From: Rhodocollybia butyracea
Taxonomy: Eukaryota; Basidiomycota; Agaricomycetes; Agaricales; Omphalotaceae
DNA length: 64,000 nucleotides
NCBI GenBank assembly: GCA_015501585.1
Contig: JADNRY010000170.1
Coordinates: 62,001-126,000, forward strand
Direction of reading: 5' to 3'
Each line of letters opens with the position of its first letter. The first letter of the stretch is position 1. The position numbers and the translations under genes were made by a program. The notes beneath the pieces were generated by a model. That model did not search any database and was not told the origin of the DNA. It saw only the letters and a program-made list of their open reading frames with translations. This document shows, one piece after another, positions 12,200 through 24,226 of the stretch.

Positions 12200-13060
12200 T
12201 GTGCTCAAAGCTGGCTGGACAGAGTACATTTCTCTAGGATGGTTTGCTGATTGGCACAATTCCTCTCTGGCAGGATCCAGCATTTCTGTCACTGACAGTT
12301 GCCTTCAGATGGACAAGTCTGGACATGTACAGTACAAGAATAAGAAGTTGAGCCACATCCCTTCTCACCCTTGATGACTGGTCTGCCATGGGAGACAATA
12401 TGCCAAAGGCCATGCATGAGCATCTCGCTGTAGTCACCTGGGCTCTGGAAAGGCCAGGTTGCATCGCTGATCCGCTCAAGGAACTTTTCCACATGATTTG
12501 ATGACACCCAGATTACAGATCTGACTTCAAAGTGTACAAAGAGTGTATGGACAAGGTCATCCGTGGATGGCATGCTCAGGCTGACACCAAGTGGAAGCTT
12601 GAACACTTCTAACCAGATACCTTCAGGATGATCTCCGGTTCCCACCAGATTAAATCTAAGATATCAAACGCCTATGCCTCCAGTTCCAAGGCCCCAAAGC
12701 CTTCATCATTGTTGTCCTTTCATGACTCAAAGACCAGCAACAGAACATGAGGAGAACAGTGTGAAGCCAGATGTCTCCACTGCGGCAGTGTTCAACATGG
12801 GCATCACAAACACAACTCAAAACCTTCCAACTATCTCAAATGTGTCGATGGCAAGTGGGTCAATGCCCAGAACCAGGAGCTCTGCCTTTCCTGGAACAGC
12901 CTCAAAGGTTGCTGAACCAGTGTGTCACTATGTATTGTTGCACAGTTTCCAGTCCATTGATCATCAGTGCCTTGGCCAGATGTCAAAAATTCATGTGCAT
13001 GTTGACTCTTGCCTTCATCCTCGATGCCACTCATAGTGGCTGGAAACACTTAAAGATATT
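12200..13060 (+). pseudogene. Gag-like retroelement protein remnant
   Basis: Plus-strand frames, broken by stops and shifts, read like a fungal retroelement gag: a helical segment (LDDWSAMGDNMPKAMHEH), then YKECMDKVIRGWHAQADTKW, then a Cys/His region (CLHCGSVQHGHHKH) and WVNAQNQELCLSWNSLKGC. The order helical region, CxxC...H cluster, SWN...GC resembles nucleocapsid-like proteins of fungal tyrosine-recombinase (DIRS-type) elements. That assignment comes from pattern only. No RT or recombinase is adjacent. The sequence just upstream (about 11970-12090) is rich in GAGTCA/CACAGTCA, like the LTR U3 at 38359. Confidence 0.35.
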
Positions 13061-13546
13061 ATGTACTTGCAGTAGAATAACTAACTCGTCAAACCTGTGC
13101 TATTGTTGCACCACACGATAATATGTGTATTAAATAAACGTGTATTTGCTCAAAAGAAATTGCCCAAAAAGACAGGCATTTTGACCATGAAATGGATTGT
13201 GAGATTCATTGAATCTCACCTGGATGCAATTTTTCTTCGGCTTGTTTTTAATAGTCTATTTAACATACATCAAGCCAGCTTTGTACAGCGAAGTGAGTTC
13301 TTCACCAAAAAGTATAGTAATGTCATATTGATTACAGTGATGTGGGAGTCCTTGATACAGAACATTGTCTTTACTGTGCGACTTTTGTTACTATGTAAAT
13401 TTAGTTAAAATGGGTATCTAGTAATTTCCTCAAGGGACTTTTAAGTATCTTGAGATAGCCACAATCTTGTGAAACGAAGGGCAGGGAGTTCCGCAAAAAG
13501 ATTTAGAAATCAGGTATTTTCTCACGTTTTGGAGTCCTTGATACAC
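13061..13546. other. No recognisable gene; inverted-repeat arm
   Basis: Mostly unassigned. A 27-bp segment at 13334-13360 (ACAGTGATGTGGGAGTCCTT...) is repeated in inverted orientation at 17626-17652 with one mismatch, on the far side of the 3.7-kb hAT-like element. Confidence 0.45.
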
Positions 13547-14098
13547 GCCAAATGCACTTTAGGCAACCACTTTTTAGGTCTTGTTAGCTTACACTTTTGT
13601 TACATTGACCTGACTAAAAAGACCCAGAATCCTGGGCCTATCCTTCGGCCTCAGGTCATGACCTTGGGGTTAGGTCATGACCTAGCTCAGGTTGGTCCTG
13701 ACCCAGGAGCCCTAGGTCATGACCTAGGGTTGAATAGGGTATGCTTTGGGATGGGTAGGGGATGGGTAGAGGAGTGTAGAAGAGTGTCTGGGAGGGGTAA
13801 GGGAGTGTCTGGAAGAGGTAGAGAAGTGTGTGTGAGTGTAGGAGGGGGGAGACCAAAGAACAGGATCACCAGGACAAGGGAGGACAGGTGCTAGGGATGA
13901 TAAGGGAGGCTGTGTTAATGGGAACCTGGGGAGAGGGACAGTGGAATGATTGAGATGCTGTGGGAGAGATCAGAACAATTGATAGAGGATTGGGCAATTG
14001 GCCACAACATGGTGGGGGTCTTACAGGCCAGTGTTAGGTATGTGGAGTAGGCAGAGCAGGAGGGGTAGAACCACTTGCTCTGGGCAACTTGGTCTTGA

Positions 14099-15634
14099 CC
14101 AGTGACATGCCGAATTACGCTGTACGCCGAAATTCAAGCAAAATGTCATCATTTAAAAGACCCCGTGAAACACATCACGTCACTACCTAGGGTACGTTAT
14201 GTATTAGACACTTTGAAGGTCCACTTCAGGTATCTAGTATGTAGAAACCCATTTGAAGGGAGATACACTATGTTTTAAGAGGCTACATTACTGTGCAAGG
14301 ATGCATCATTGACCCACAAACTCAAAATCAATCAAATTGATTTACCTAGATTGATTTTGGCTTGCCAGATCTAAAGTCTATTCAATTAATACTACCTACT
14401 ACAAAAAGTCCTATACAGGGATATACAAGACAGGATTAAAATAGATGAAGAGAGACAAATGAGGGCAAGCATAATGCGAACCCATATCCGTTTAAAGTAA
14501 GAGAATCGAAGCACTGGTTCCCTGGAACGAACCACAGAGAGAAACTAGACGATTAATGATGAATTAGGCGCCGGGGATCAAAGTGGCCCGGCGCCGGCAG
14601 TAAAAGAAAGGCGGGGCGCGTCCTAGCGACATGCCTATAATAAAATTTATTCGGACCGACCTACGGGACGGTCCACATGTATACAAGTACCCGGTAGGAC
14701 CCGGGAGGAGAAGAGAAAAGGGGAGATACGGAACGACGCCGCAAACTTGAACCGCGGGACGGACGGACCGCCCGGCGCTTAAAGTGCATCAAAGTCGAAC
14801 CACTCATCGGGAATGCATCGTTCTTCCCTCCCCTCCATTACTTATTAAATAAAAGATGTAGAAAAGGTGTAATATGGGTAGAGGACCCATGAGACAATGA
14901 TATAGAGCCCAGGGGACAGCGTAGGAACCAGGAGAACACTTATAAGCTCAGTTATGGCTAACAAGGGCAACATGAGATTTATCTTCTTGGCTCTTGGCAA
15001 GCCAAGAGAGTCTTACCAACCCATGGTACCTTAATTAAGAGAATTTCAAGTACCCAGGAGTATAAAAAAGGCAAGGAAATGAAGAGAAAAGCATTCTTTC
15101 TTACCCCCACCAGGTGTAGCAGCTCCTTATCAGGCTACTACTAAAAGATTGAATTGATATAAAGACTGGGATTTACAGAGAGAAATTGACAAGCAATTGA
15201 ACTTGAGTAAAGAGACAGAAAGAGATTCAGTGTGAACTGAGTGCAGAGAAGTTAAGACAAAGACTTAGACAGGACTTTGATTATTATTTTCAAACCACAG
15301 TTAGGCTGCAGTCAGAGCTCTGTCTGAGTTATAGGGACACCCTCTGGTCAGTTGTGACTGGTGTTAATTTGTGATTTTACCAAGGGACTTAGGAATAGTA
15401 TTTGTTTGACAGCTCAGAGCTTGGGGATCAGCTTAAATAAGTCTGTACTTTGAAAGGGAAGGCACTTAGTGAAATAACACTCAGTGTAGCAAGGAAGCAC
15501 TTGAATAGATTGAAGTTTTAAATAAATATTATTTGGCTGAACTAAAAACCCGAACTGAGTAATAAGTTGTGTGTGTGTTTGGTGTGGTTGTGTAAGCCAT
15601 TTCTAAGTTCACCCCACTTTAGACCTCTCACCAG
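14099..15634. mobile_element. Probable solo LTR, 1.53 kb, inside the hAT-like element
   Basis: The inserted segment 14103-15630 starts TGACATGCCG and ends ACCTCTCA (TG...CA) and is flanked by CCAG on both sides (ACCAG if one base is shared). It interrupts the repeated TTGGTCTTGACC tract. A TATA-like TATAAAAAAGG near 15060 and AATAAA near 15522 would suit an LTR promoter and polyadenylation signal. No internal retroelement genes remain, as expected after LTR-LTR recombination. Confidence 0.55.
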
Positions 15635-15636
15635 GG

Positions 15637-15906
15637 TCACCTTGGTCTTGACCTAGATTAGGTTGGTCTTGACCTAGGTCACCTTGGCCTTGACCAGGGG
15701 CAACTTGGTCTTGACCAGGGTCAACTTGGTCTTGACCTAGGTCACCTTGGTCTTGACCTAGGTTAGGTTGGTCTTGACCAGGGGCAGGTTGGTCTTGACC
15801 TAGGTTACCTTGGTCTTGACCTGGGTCAACCTGGTCTCAACCTAGGTCACCTTGGTCTTGACCTAGGCTAGGTTGGTCTTGAACTGGGTGGACTTGGTCT
15901 TGACCT
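15637..15906. repeat. Minisatellite of the type CACCTTGGTCTTGACCTAGG
   Basis: More than ten imperfect units of about 20 bp (ACCTTGGTCTTGACCTAGGT and variants) in direct orientation. Similar units in the opposite orientation occur at 16490-16640 and 9425-9505, inside the same element family. Confidence 0.8.
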
Positions 15907-17275
15907 AAAGCATTTTCAAAATAACTAATTAGGAATTTTTGATATTTTTGCAGTGGATGAGGCCAAAGCTGTTTTTATTACCAAATTAGGAAATTTTCAA
16001 ACACTTTAATTGGTTTTATGTTTTTCTACACTTTTGATAAATTACTATATTAGGCAATTTTATTTCAATAGGGTTTATTTCCTAATTAGGCAACTTTAAA
16101 ACCTTTGCAGTGGATGAGGTCAAAGCTGTTTCCATTGCCTAATTGAGAAGTGACAAATCTTTTGCAGTGGATGAGGCCAAAGCTGTTTTCATTACTTAAT
16201 TGAGAAATCACAAATCTCTTGCAGTGGATGAGGTCAAAGCTGTTTTCACTACTTAATTGGGAAATTGTCAAACTTAACACAAAAACTGTTTACACTCTTT
16301 CCCTGAGGACAACTGCTTGTAGTAGACATCCAGATCCTCTCTCTATATATAGAACAGGTTGCTCACCACAAATGAAGGTAATCCTGTGGTGGGAAGGGGT
16401 TGGATTGCAAAATATTTTTTGGATAACATTTGATTGTAGTGGATGAGGCCAAAGCTGTATGACCATAAAAGGAAATCAATGACAAGACCAAGATGACCTA
16501 GGTCAAGGCCAAGTTCACCCAGGTCAAGGCCAACCTGACGTGGGTCAAGACCAACATGACCTTGGTCTTGACCAAGTTGACCCAGGTCTTGACCAACCTG
16601 ACCTAGGTCAAGACCAAGTTCACTCAGGTCAAAACCAAGTTGCCCAGAGCAAATGGTTCTACCCCTCCTGCTCTGCCTACTCCACATCCCTAAGGGTGCC
16701 CTGTAAGACCCCCTTCCATGTTGCAGCCACCCTCAGAAACAATTCCCCAATCCCTTTAAGAATTGTTCTGATCTCTTCCACAGCATCTCAATCATTCCAC
16801 TGTCCCTCTCCCCAGGTATCCATTAACACAGCCTCCCTTATCATCTCAAGCACCTGTCCTACCTTTTCCTGGTCATCCTGTTCTTTGTTCTCCCTCGTCC
16901 TACACTCACACACACTTCTCTACCTCTTCCAGACACTCCCTTACTCCTCCCAGACACTCTACTACACTCCCCTACCCATCCCCTACCCATCCCAAAGCAT
17001 ACCCTATTCAATCCTAGGTCACCTACCTGCCTACCTGCCTTTGGTCTTCCTCCCCTCCCATCAGGTCCCCCATTCCCCCCTCACACTCCCCCACCCCTGC
17101 TACACCATCCCCTACCCTACCCTTGGCCATGTCCTAGACCAGCCTGACCTACTAGTCTTGACCTGGACCTAGGCTCGAAGGATAAGCCCAGGATTCTGGG
17201 TCTTTTTAGTCAGGTCAATGTAACAAAAGTGTAAGCTAATTAGACTAAAAAAGTGGGTGACTGAACTGCCAAATG

Positions 17276-18437
17276 TGGTGTATCAAATCATGTATCAAAC
17301 AGAGTTTTCTTAACCTAAGTCCAGTAACTGTCTCGGCACTTCAGGTAAGTATCTCAAGTTGAAGGAATAGTGTACCTTTATATATTAAGCTGCTTTATTG
17401 CTTTGTTTGTCATCAAAATCAAGCCCCCGAAGGGAAAGACATGTTTTTGTCAAAAAATATTCATAAAAGATAAGAATTTAGTCAACTGCGCTGCAAGATG
17501 ATAAGGTATCGCTTCCAGAATTTTTAAGAAAATGTATCATACATATACATTACTTATGAGATACTTACTTTTGCTGGATACACCCAGCAGAAAAAAATTT
17601 ACAGTTAGTGTATCAAGGACTCCCACTGTATCAAGGAGTCCCACATCACTGTAGTACCAGGAAACACAGCATGAGAGGGAGGCAATCTCCATCCTTATGG
17701 AAAGATGCAATGCCAGTTTACTTAAACCCTGCAAAACCTCGGATATAGATTTGCCGATTCACAATAACAGAACGGGAATTGATTAGGGTTAAATCCCCGC
17801 GGTGCAGAGCTGACTCTCCATCTTTTTTTCCGGTCTCTGTCCGTGCTAGAGCATTGCGCCATACTTCAAGGCCAGTAAAAAAAGGAGCATCAAACTTGGA
17901 CTCACGGTGAGGGCGGGTAGATTGATACTGATCCCGACCCATGTTTGTTCTGCATCACCAACATATATAGTATGACGGGCACTTGATAGTACTTGATAGT
18001 GGTTGCCAAGTTAGATCACAGGGCTGGATTCAACACAGACCGGCACAACTTATGTCGCCTAGGTGTATATTGAGTAAGTGCATAGTATGGCAGCATATTC
18101 AGGGCGGGAAATGCTGTGAAAATTAGGACCTGCATCTGCAAAACCTGGATTTTGATCAAAGCAGTTCTATTCAGTTGCTATTCAGTCCAAAGCATCTCAG
18201 AGCAAGGGTACTCACTGTAGAGCACTCTGAACTGCTCTTGGTTATTTTGGCTGTTTTAGAGCGCTCCAGCTCGTCCCAGGTTTGCATATGTGTCCCAAAG
18301 TCCAGTCTATCTCTCTTCATACTGTCACATGCATCAATCATAATCTTCACACTTTCTGTAAAATATTCACGCCCTTGGCTGTGATTATTTGAAACAATAG
18401 TTGTGACATTGGTAACTGATGTGATCACAAAAGTATG
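17276..18437. other. Intergenic, upstream of the oxygenase gene
   Basis: No gene is recognised. It contains the inverted arm at 17626-17652. A minus-strand open frame of 74 codons at 17718-17942 has no recognisable features. Confidence 0.45.
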
Positions 18438-18445
18438 TATATATA
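18438..18445 (+). promoter_or_regulatory. TATA box of the oxygenase gene
   Basis: TATATAAG lies 33 nt upstream of the ATG at 18479. The spacing implies a very short 5' leader. The start context ACACATGG is acceptable. Confidence 0.45.
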
Positions 18446-18478
18446 AGCGCTAAGTGAGATTTCAAGTGAGACCAACAC

Positions 18479-19411
18479 ATGGCTGCAACCACAGTGACAG
18501 CTATTGCTTCCTATTACCTTCCGCCCAAAGATGGCTCTCGCGCATACAAAAACATCAATGACAGGTACGACTGTAACTACATTCGTGATAATGTCGAGGT
18601 CCAGGTTGAGGATATTCGAGGCAAAGAGCATCTCTTCCATCTCGACAAAGCTGGCTTCCAATACTTTACACAACCTTCCTCTCATGTAACATTTTCCAAT
18701 GATGAGGAGATTGTAAAGGAGTACTACTTGGAAAGTGAGCAGGTTTATAAGAAGCTCACCGGTGCATCCAAAGTTCACATATTTGACCACAGTAAGGACT
18801 TGATATTTTTTGTCTCCTCATTACTATGCTCAGTGTCTTCTACTCTGTAGCGGTCAGGCGTCATATCCCTGGGGATCAAGAAGAGGGCCCTGATAAACGT
18901 CAGCCTGTTTTCAATGTACACATTGATCAAACGCCAGCAGCCGCCAGAGCGCGGATCTATCGCTACTTCCCAAAGGAGGAAGCCGATAGCTTGCTTTCTA
19001 AGCACCGGTTCCAAATTTGCAATCTTTGGAGGCCTATAAGTCACGCAGCCTATGACACTCCGCTCGGATTCATTGACAGCAGCACCATTGATTACAGTGC
19101 AGATTTGTTCCCCATGACCCTAAAATTTCCTGGGGGGCCTGGAGAGACGTTTGCAGTGCGCTGGAGTACCAACCACCACTGGTGCTACCTACCGGGAATG
19201 ACTCCAGACGAAATTGTATTATTTAAATGGTGAGAGAATATTCATGTGCCCATGGCGCTTTGGTCTGAACCATGTCTGCAGCTATGATTCTGCAGAAGAC
19301 CAATCGATCATCAACTTCAATGCCCATAGTGCATTTGTTGATCCCACAACTCCACCAGATGCTCCTCTTCGCCAGTCCATTGAGTTGAGGGCAATCTTAT
19401 TTTTTGACTAG
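18479..19411 (+). CDS. AsaB/CmcJ/GA4-desaturase-like oxygenase
   Basis: Exons 18479-18791, 18851-19229 and 19282-19411 join in frame to 273 codons; both introns (59 and 52 nt) have GT-AG ends. The product resembles the fungal AsaB / CmcJ / gibberellin GA4-desaturase group, proposed non-haem Fe(II)/2-oxoglutarate-type enzymes common in secondary-metabolism loci. Visible hallmarks are the N-terminal Y-rich segment, FNVHIDQTPAAARARI (candidate H-x-D metal ligands, about residues 126-141), RFQICNLWRPI, a D-S-S-T-I-D-Y segment, HHWCYLPGMTPDEIVLFKC, and near the C-terminus HSAFVDPTTP...RQSIELRAI. Length is close to the usual 270-320 aa, and no stop or frameshift interrupts it. The substrate cannot be read from sequence. 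A transporter lies 4.8 kb downstream on the same strand. Confidence 0.85.
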
Positions 19412-21285
19412 AGCCCAGGGGTACTCAGAAATTGAAGTGCTGACATGATGTTAGGAGCATCTAAAGCTGGCATCTAATGATGATTAAGTGATACAAAACT
19501 ATCTTTGTAGCCTGATGACACATATTTGGATGTAATCTTTCTAAAATGCAACCAGAAGGGACAAAAAATGGGTATCCCCCTGAATTTGATGGACCGGAGA
19601 TGTCCATGAGTCCAAGTTTCGCAACTTGCGGATTTCTAGTACCCATTTCCCACAGAACAAAGGTATCGAGTCAGTGAAATTTGCCCTACTTGGAACTTTA
19701 AATAAAGATGTCCACAAGTAAGAGGCTGTTCAGCTGCCCACGAGTGATCAATCGAGAACACTTTTTGGTTTCTGTGACTCTGATAACCTTTGTGACAATG
19801 GGATGACTTCCCTTGAGCAACCCTTGAAATTGTCAGATTTCTTGCAATCCCTGAAAAATCTTTGATGCGGTGTTATTGCCGGCCAAAAACTGAATTGAAA
19901 CTTCTTAAATGGGGTAGTCGTTGCCCGGCAGCCCAGGGAAGTCCTCCATGTTCATGCTAATTTATGGCATCATGTCACTCTTGCGACCAGCTTACTTTAT
20001 TAGGGAATTGATCTCTGGCAAAAAGTGCTCGCGAGTGATCACTCGCGGGCAGCTGAACAGCCTCTAAAGATGGACATGACTCAAGAGTCGAGCAAGATCT
20101 GGATCGGGGATACGCCATGTTGCCACGCGAGCTGTCAGGAGCTGTCAGCCTTCTGTGCCGGACTGTTCGGCATTGAATCCCGAATCCGTATCGCTGAGCA
20201 ATTGTTGAGTGTCTTCAAAGATTCCTGTGTTCAAGGATTGATATTGAAGCCAGAAGCTATATAGAATGTAGTTATATCAAATAGAACAGTATGCTATGTA
20301 CTTGATATCTACAGAAATGTTGAATCAGGGTCTATCGGCAGCTCAGCGGCATTATCACGCACGTGCCTGGATACTCGACTCTTGACATGACTCCTGGTCA
20401 TACTCCAGTACCGGCGGGTATAACCCATGGGAATACCTGGCAACCTGCGACCGGTTTCTCACTGGTTACACTTTGGGGAAATCCACAAAACCGGCCAGTA
20501 CCAGTGACCTGTACAGCATTCAGTAGGAGCTGGTAAGCTCGGAAAAATCCTTGGCAATAAGTAAGATAAACACTCAAAGTATACAAATACAATACTTGTC
20601 ACTACATATTCTACATGAAAGTATTTTTGAGCGCAGCAAACATGTAAGTATATCAATGTTTGTAGCTTCTCGGGCTTGTAATAATTAGAGATTGGTATGT
20701 GTACAAGTGTGTTACATGTATACAACTCTTGTATGGATTCCTTACCTCAACAGGTCACCGGTACCTGCCACAAGTCACTTTTGGGCCGGCTGTCGCGGCT
20801 GCCAGCAGGTTGCCAGAGCCAAGACTCGTGTCCATCCTTATCCAGGATCACAAGTCCGGATCCAGGTACTCTCCGATCTGTTGCACAAGTACTTGTGGGC
20901 CCCAAGGGGCCACCTGCAACCTGGACAGATCCATGGGAAACAAGTGCCAGGATCCACAAGTATTTTGAGACAAGTGTCCTCTTGGACCCAAGAACATCGC
21001 CATTCCAGGTACACTATGTGATGCGAGATATTTTCTCGCCGTTCCAACCACTTGGTCTAGCTTTGACCTCCGAGGGGAAAAAAATCCTAATATGGCAGTT
21101 TACATAAGCTTTTCAGTCGGTCGGTCTCCCTCACTGGGTCCTTGAAAAAATTGACCCAATGTAACGGGTTCACATCCTGGGCACCCCTTGCCTGTACCAT
21201 AAGGCGTTCCTGAAGAAAATATATGGTACGGCTATGGTACTATCAAGTACCGTATGACACTGTAAGTTGTATGGATGTACCCATA
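19412..21285. other. Intergenic with hAT-derived fragments
   Basis: AATAAA near 19698 may serve the oxygenase transcript. At 20065 a hAT-type end TAAAGATGGACATGACTC begins. At about 20745-20995 are the ACTTGTGGGCCCCAAGGGGCC and CATGGGAAACAAG modules shared with the hAT elements at 21294 and 43436. The fragments lack clear partners. No gene was recognised. Confidence 0.45.
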
Positions 21286-22110
21286 TATGGTACTAAAGAT
21301 GGACATGAGTCCAAGTCCAAGTATACTTGGACTTGGCGCGCAAGTACTCGCGGCCCAAAAGGCCTGACTTGTGACTCGTTAAAGACCCGTGGGAAACGAG
21401 TCAGTGACCCGCAAGTATTTTTACAAGTAAACTTGCAAGTACTTGTGCCTTGTTATAATAATATTGTATGTCCATGTAAAGTTATAGGCAAATAATAGAC
21501 AGATACTATTTATTAACTAGCATCTTACTGCTGAACTACAAAGGAAAGGTATGTTGTATATTGCCGATGTGGCAACTCCGGAGATTAGTTAGCCGGATCG
21601 GTATGTTCATATGTCCGTGTACTTACTCATTGTATTAGCAATACTATACAGTATGTACAGTATATAAGCTTGCATGTAGTACCATAGTACTCATGCGTTT
21701 GCGAGGTATCTAATACCTTGTTCAACCGCACTAACTACTTGTGTTGGATCCCAGGACTGACCGCCTGATTGGACACTCATCGGATTCCCTAACAGAAATC
21801 CCACAAGGCAGATATCTACTTGGGGGACATAAAGTGGTGTTGCATGGCTTCATATCCATGCCCCGCAAGCGCTAAAAGTGGGAGTATCTGTCCAAATCTT
21901 GAGGATTTCAACTCAATATGGCCCTTTAGGCACTGACCAATTATGTGATCCTGTATTTGATGCAGGATGATGTCATGTCAATCCTAAATCTTTTCAGTCT
22001 GGATGGTAATGACATCATGATCATTCTATTGTGACTCGCAAGTATGCCCACGGGTCTTACTTGCAAGTACTTGTGCAGGAACCGGACTCGTGTCCATCTT
22101 TATATGGTAC
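21286..22110. mobile_element. hAT MITE, 809 bp, TSD TATGGTAC
   Basis: Ends TAAAGATGGACATGAGTCC (21294) and GGACTCGTGTCCATCTTTA (ending 22102) are inverted repeats. A perfect 8-bp duplication TATGGTAC flanks them (21286-21293, 22103-22110), which is diagnostic of hAT-type insertion. A related right half lies at about 31365-31543. There is no transposase. Confidence 0.85.
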
Positions 22111-23273
22111 GGTGAGGATCCCTAAAAGTACATTTCTGACTTTCTGATATATAAATAGATGTGGTGTGAATACTATATAACAAATTCTCAAAAGTGCTGA
22201 AAATCTGCAGCATGAAATACTTTTTTTTGGGAACAAGCCATGTTCACCATTGGAAAGAGCAGCATGCAGCGTAAAAAATGGTAATCCCCTCGTTAACATT
22301 AAAGGAGTCACATTATTTGATCTCCCTATTAACTTGCGAAGTTGCCCTAAAGTTGGCAAAATCAGACAAAATTAGCACCTTTGTAGCTTAAATTTTAGTG
22401 TCAGATTTGTCCATCTCACCGAGGTGAGCCTGGTCATGTCCATTGCTACTTGTTCCAATGACAAGCATAGCTTGCTTTGGAAAAAAAAGTCTGATACTGC
22501 AGATAGTGATGTGCCAGCTCAGCCTGAAAGCCGTGGGCAGGGCGAAGCTAGGCCATAACTTTACTTCGCCTGGGACAGCTTTTCCCCTGGTCTGCGTTTT
22601 GCGAGGTTGTAAGCTGGGGCTTTTTGACTCAGCAGATAACAGTTGTATGGCACATTTATATTTATGGCATTTGCAACAGAGTATTTGCAATTTACTAGAT
22701 ATATGTAAGTTGGTCTTATTGCTTCAGAAAATATTTTTGAATTTTTAATATTGTCTTCCGAGACTGTTTTTCCACTGAAGGATCTCTCATGGTCAATAAA
22801 CAGTTCTAGGTTCAAGAAGAGTTCAATTTCACTCAATGTAGAAAACTCAGCCTATGCTGGGGTGTTCATAGCCAATTGTGTATCTCAGAAAGCCATGAAT
22901 GGACTTAAGATCAACTCCATAACTTGGACCTAGTCAAAATATCAGGTCATTGCTGGGATATTACCGAAAATTACCTGGACCGATACTTTCCATGCATCCG
23001 TAGTTAACACAAAAGCATAGGTATATAAATTATTTTGGGGAACTCATATATCAGAGCTAGCAGAGATAATAATGCAAGAATTAAATTTGATAGTGTGTAT
23101 GAAAACGCATGCATGGTAGGCTCCAAAGTCTGTAGGACCTCTACTTGCTAAATATCAGAACTTCTAACTATTCATCAATGGGATGTGAATGTGTACTAAT
23201 TATTATGCCGAGAAAATGAGACATGATGCGACCTGAATGGGCTTTCCGGAGGTGCAGCCACCTCACTACGGTG
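22111..23273. other. No recognisable gene
   Basis: Several open frames of 90-100 codons overlap on both strands at 22057-22840. None has a recognisable domain, so all are left unannotated. Confidence 0.4.
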
Positions 23274-23499
23274 TACTGTATAATTACAACCAAATGTTCC
23301 CGGGGTATGGAGCGTTACGCCTTGATTTGACTTTGGATGAGTTCCCTTACCATATATGGTAGTGCCGGCCTCGCCGGCACGCAAAACATTGCTTATATGG
23401 CAAGCGTTAAGCTCTGTAATGCGTTACGAAGTGTAAAACCTCAAAGTTTGGGGGGTCCCGTTACGCGTTACGGGAACACTTGGTTGTAATTATACAGTA
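23274..23499. mobile_element. Tc1/mariner-like MITE, 222 bp, TA TSD
   Basis: CTGTATAATTACAACCAA (23276) and its inverse (ending 23497) are flanked by TA. Further inward, GTTCCCG and GCGTTACG segments also mirror. A partial copy of one end lies at about 26134-26200, next to the transporter gene. Confidence 0.65.
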
Positions 23500-24226
23500 T
23501 ATTAGGGTGCCAATGAGTGAGCTCTCGCGCTGAGAACTCAACCTGAGTCTAGTCAGCAACCGTAGTACATTATATGATTGCTATCAGTTGTCGAGGTCCT
23601 GCTTCTCAATTTATAGCCATCACGGCGTTGACATCAAAACATTTGATCCAAGGGGCAGGCCCTTCCGGCTTCCCATAGTCACCGCATATGCAACCCACCT
23701 GCAACACACCTACTACTTCTGATGTATCGTCAGACCCAACGATCTACTCCCATAGGTCGGAAAGTGATCAAAAAGCGCTTGGCTTAACATGATAAAGTGG
23801 GATCTACTCGTTCACACACTTAAGCATTCTACTTGTTTTATTTCCTGCATTCAGCCACTCGGCGGATCTCACGCAATCTACAAATTATAATAAAGCACAA
23901 GTCGTTTGCACTTATTTCAAATAGCTGTGATTGCATTGCGCTCCGTGGAATTTCACTCAAGTTGAATCCTGGATGGCAAACTTGTGATGAACATGATCAT
24001 TGGTTTATCCCCCAAAGATCATGGCTGAACTATTAAATAAGCAAGTTGAGGGTTGAGGATCAGGACCATATAGCGCGGTCGGAGTTCAGTTGAGCTGAAC
24101 CTGCCCTGTTAATATGACATTCATCTTATTGAATGCCTGTCCCTGTCCCTTGATGTGTCCTTGTGAAACTTTGGAAAGGACACATAAAGTCCGAGTCATT
24201 GGGACTCACAAAGTAGTCCCTACCAA

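Larger units (their letters stand above)
13547..17275. mobile_element. hAT-like element, 3.7 kb, carrying a solo LTR; TSD GCCAAATG
   Basis: Left end CACTTTAGGCAACCAC (13555) and right end GTGGGTGACTGAACT (17267) match the family of 8245-10145. The flanks are a perfect 8-bp duplication GCCAAATG (13547-13554 and 17268-17275). Subtracting the nested LTR (14103-15630) leaves about 2.2 kb. The interior has TTGACCTAGGTC-type minisatellite and AGCTGTTTTCATTACTTAAT repeats shared with 8880-9400. There is no transposase ORF. Confidence 0.75.

Noticed and set aside
16540..17172. 210-aa ORF
   Set aside because: It spans minisatellite and pyrimidine-rich element interior (repeated GLDQ/DLGQDQ units), so it is a repeat artefact.
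18425..18790. 121-aa minus-strand ORF
   Set aside because: Antisense shadow of exon 1 of the oxygenase gene.
20065..20400. Complete hAT element
   Set aside because: TAAAGATGGACATGACTC at the left has only a poor partner near 20385 and no 8-bp duplication.
22057..22840. Overlapping ORFs of 90-100 aa
   Set aside because: No recognisable domain, overlap on both strands, and part lies in a hAT element.
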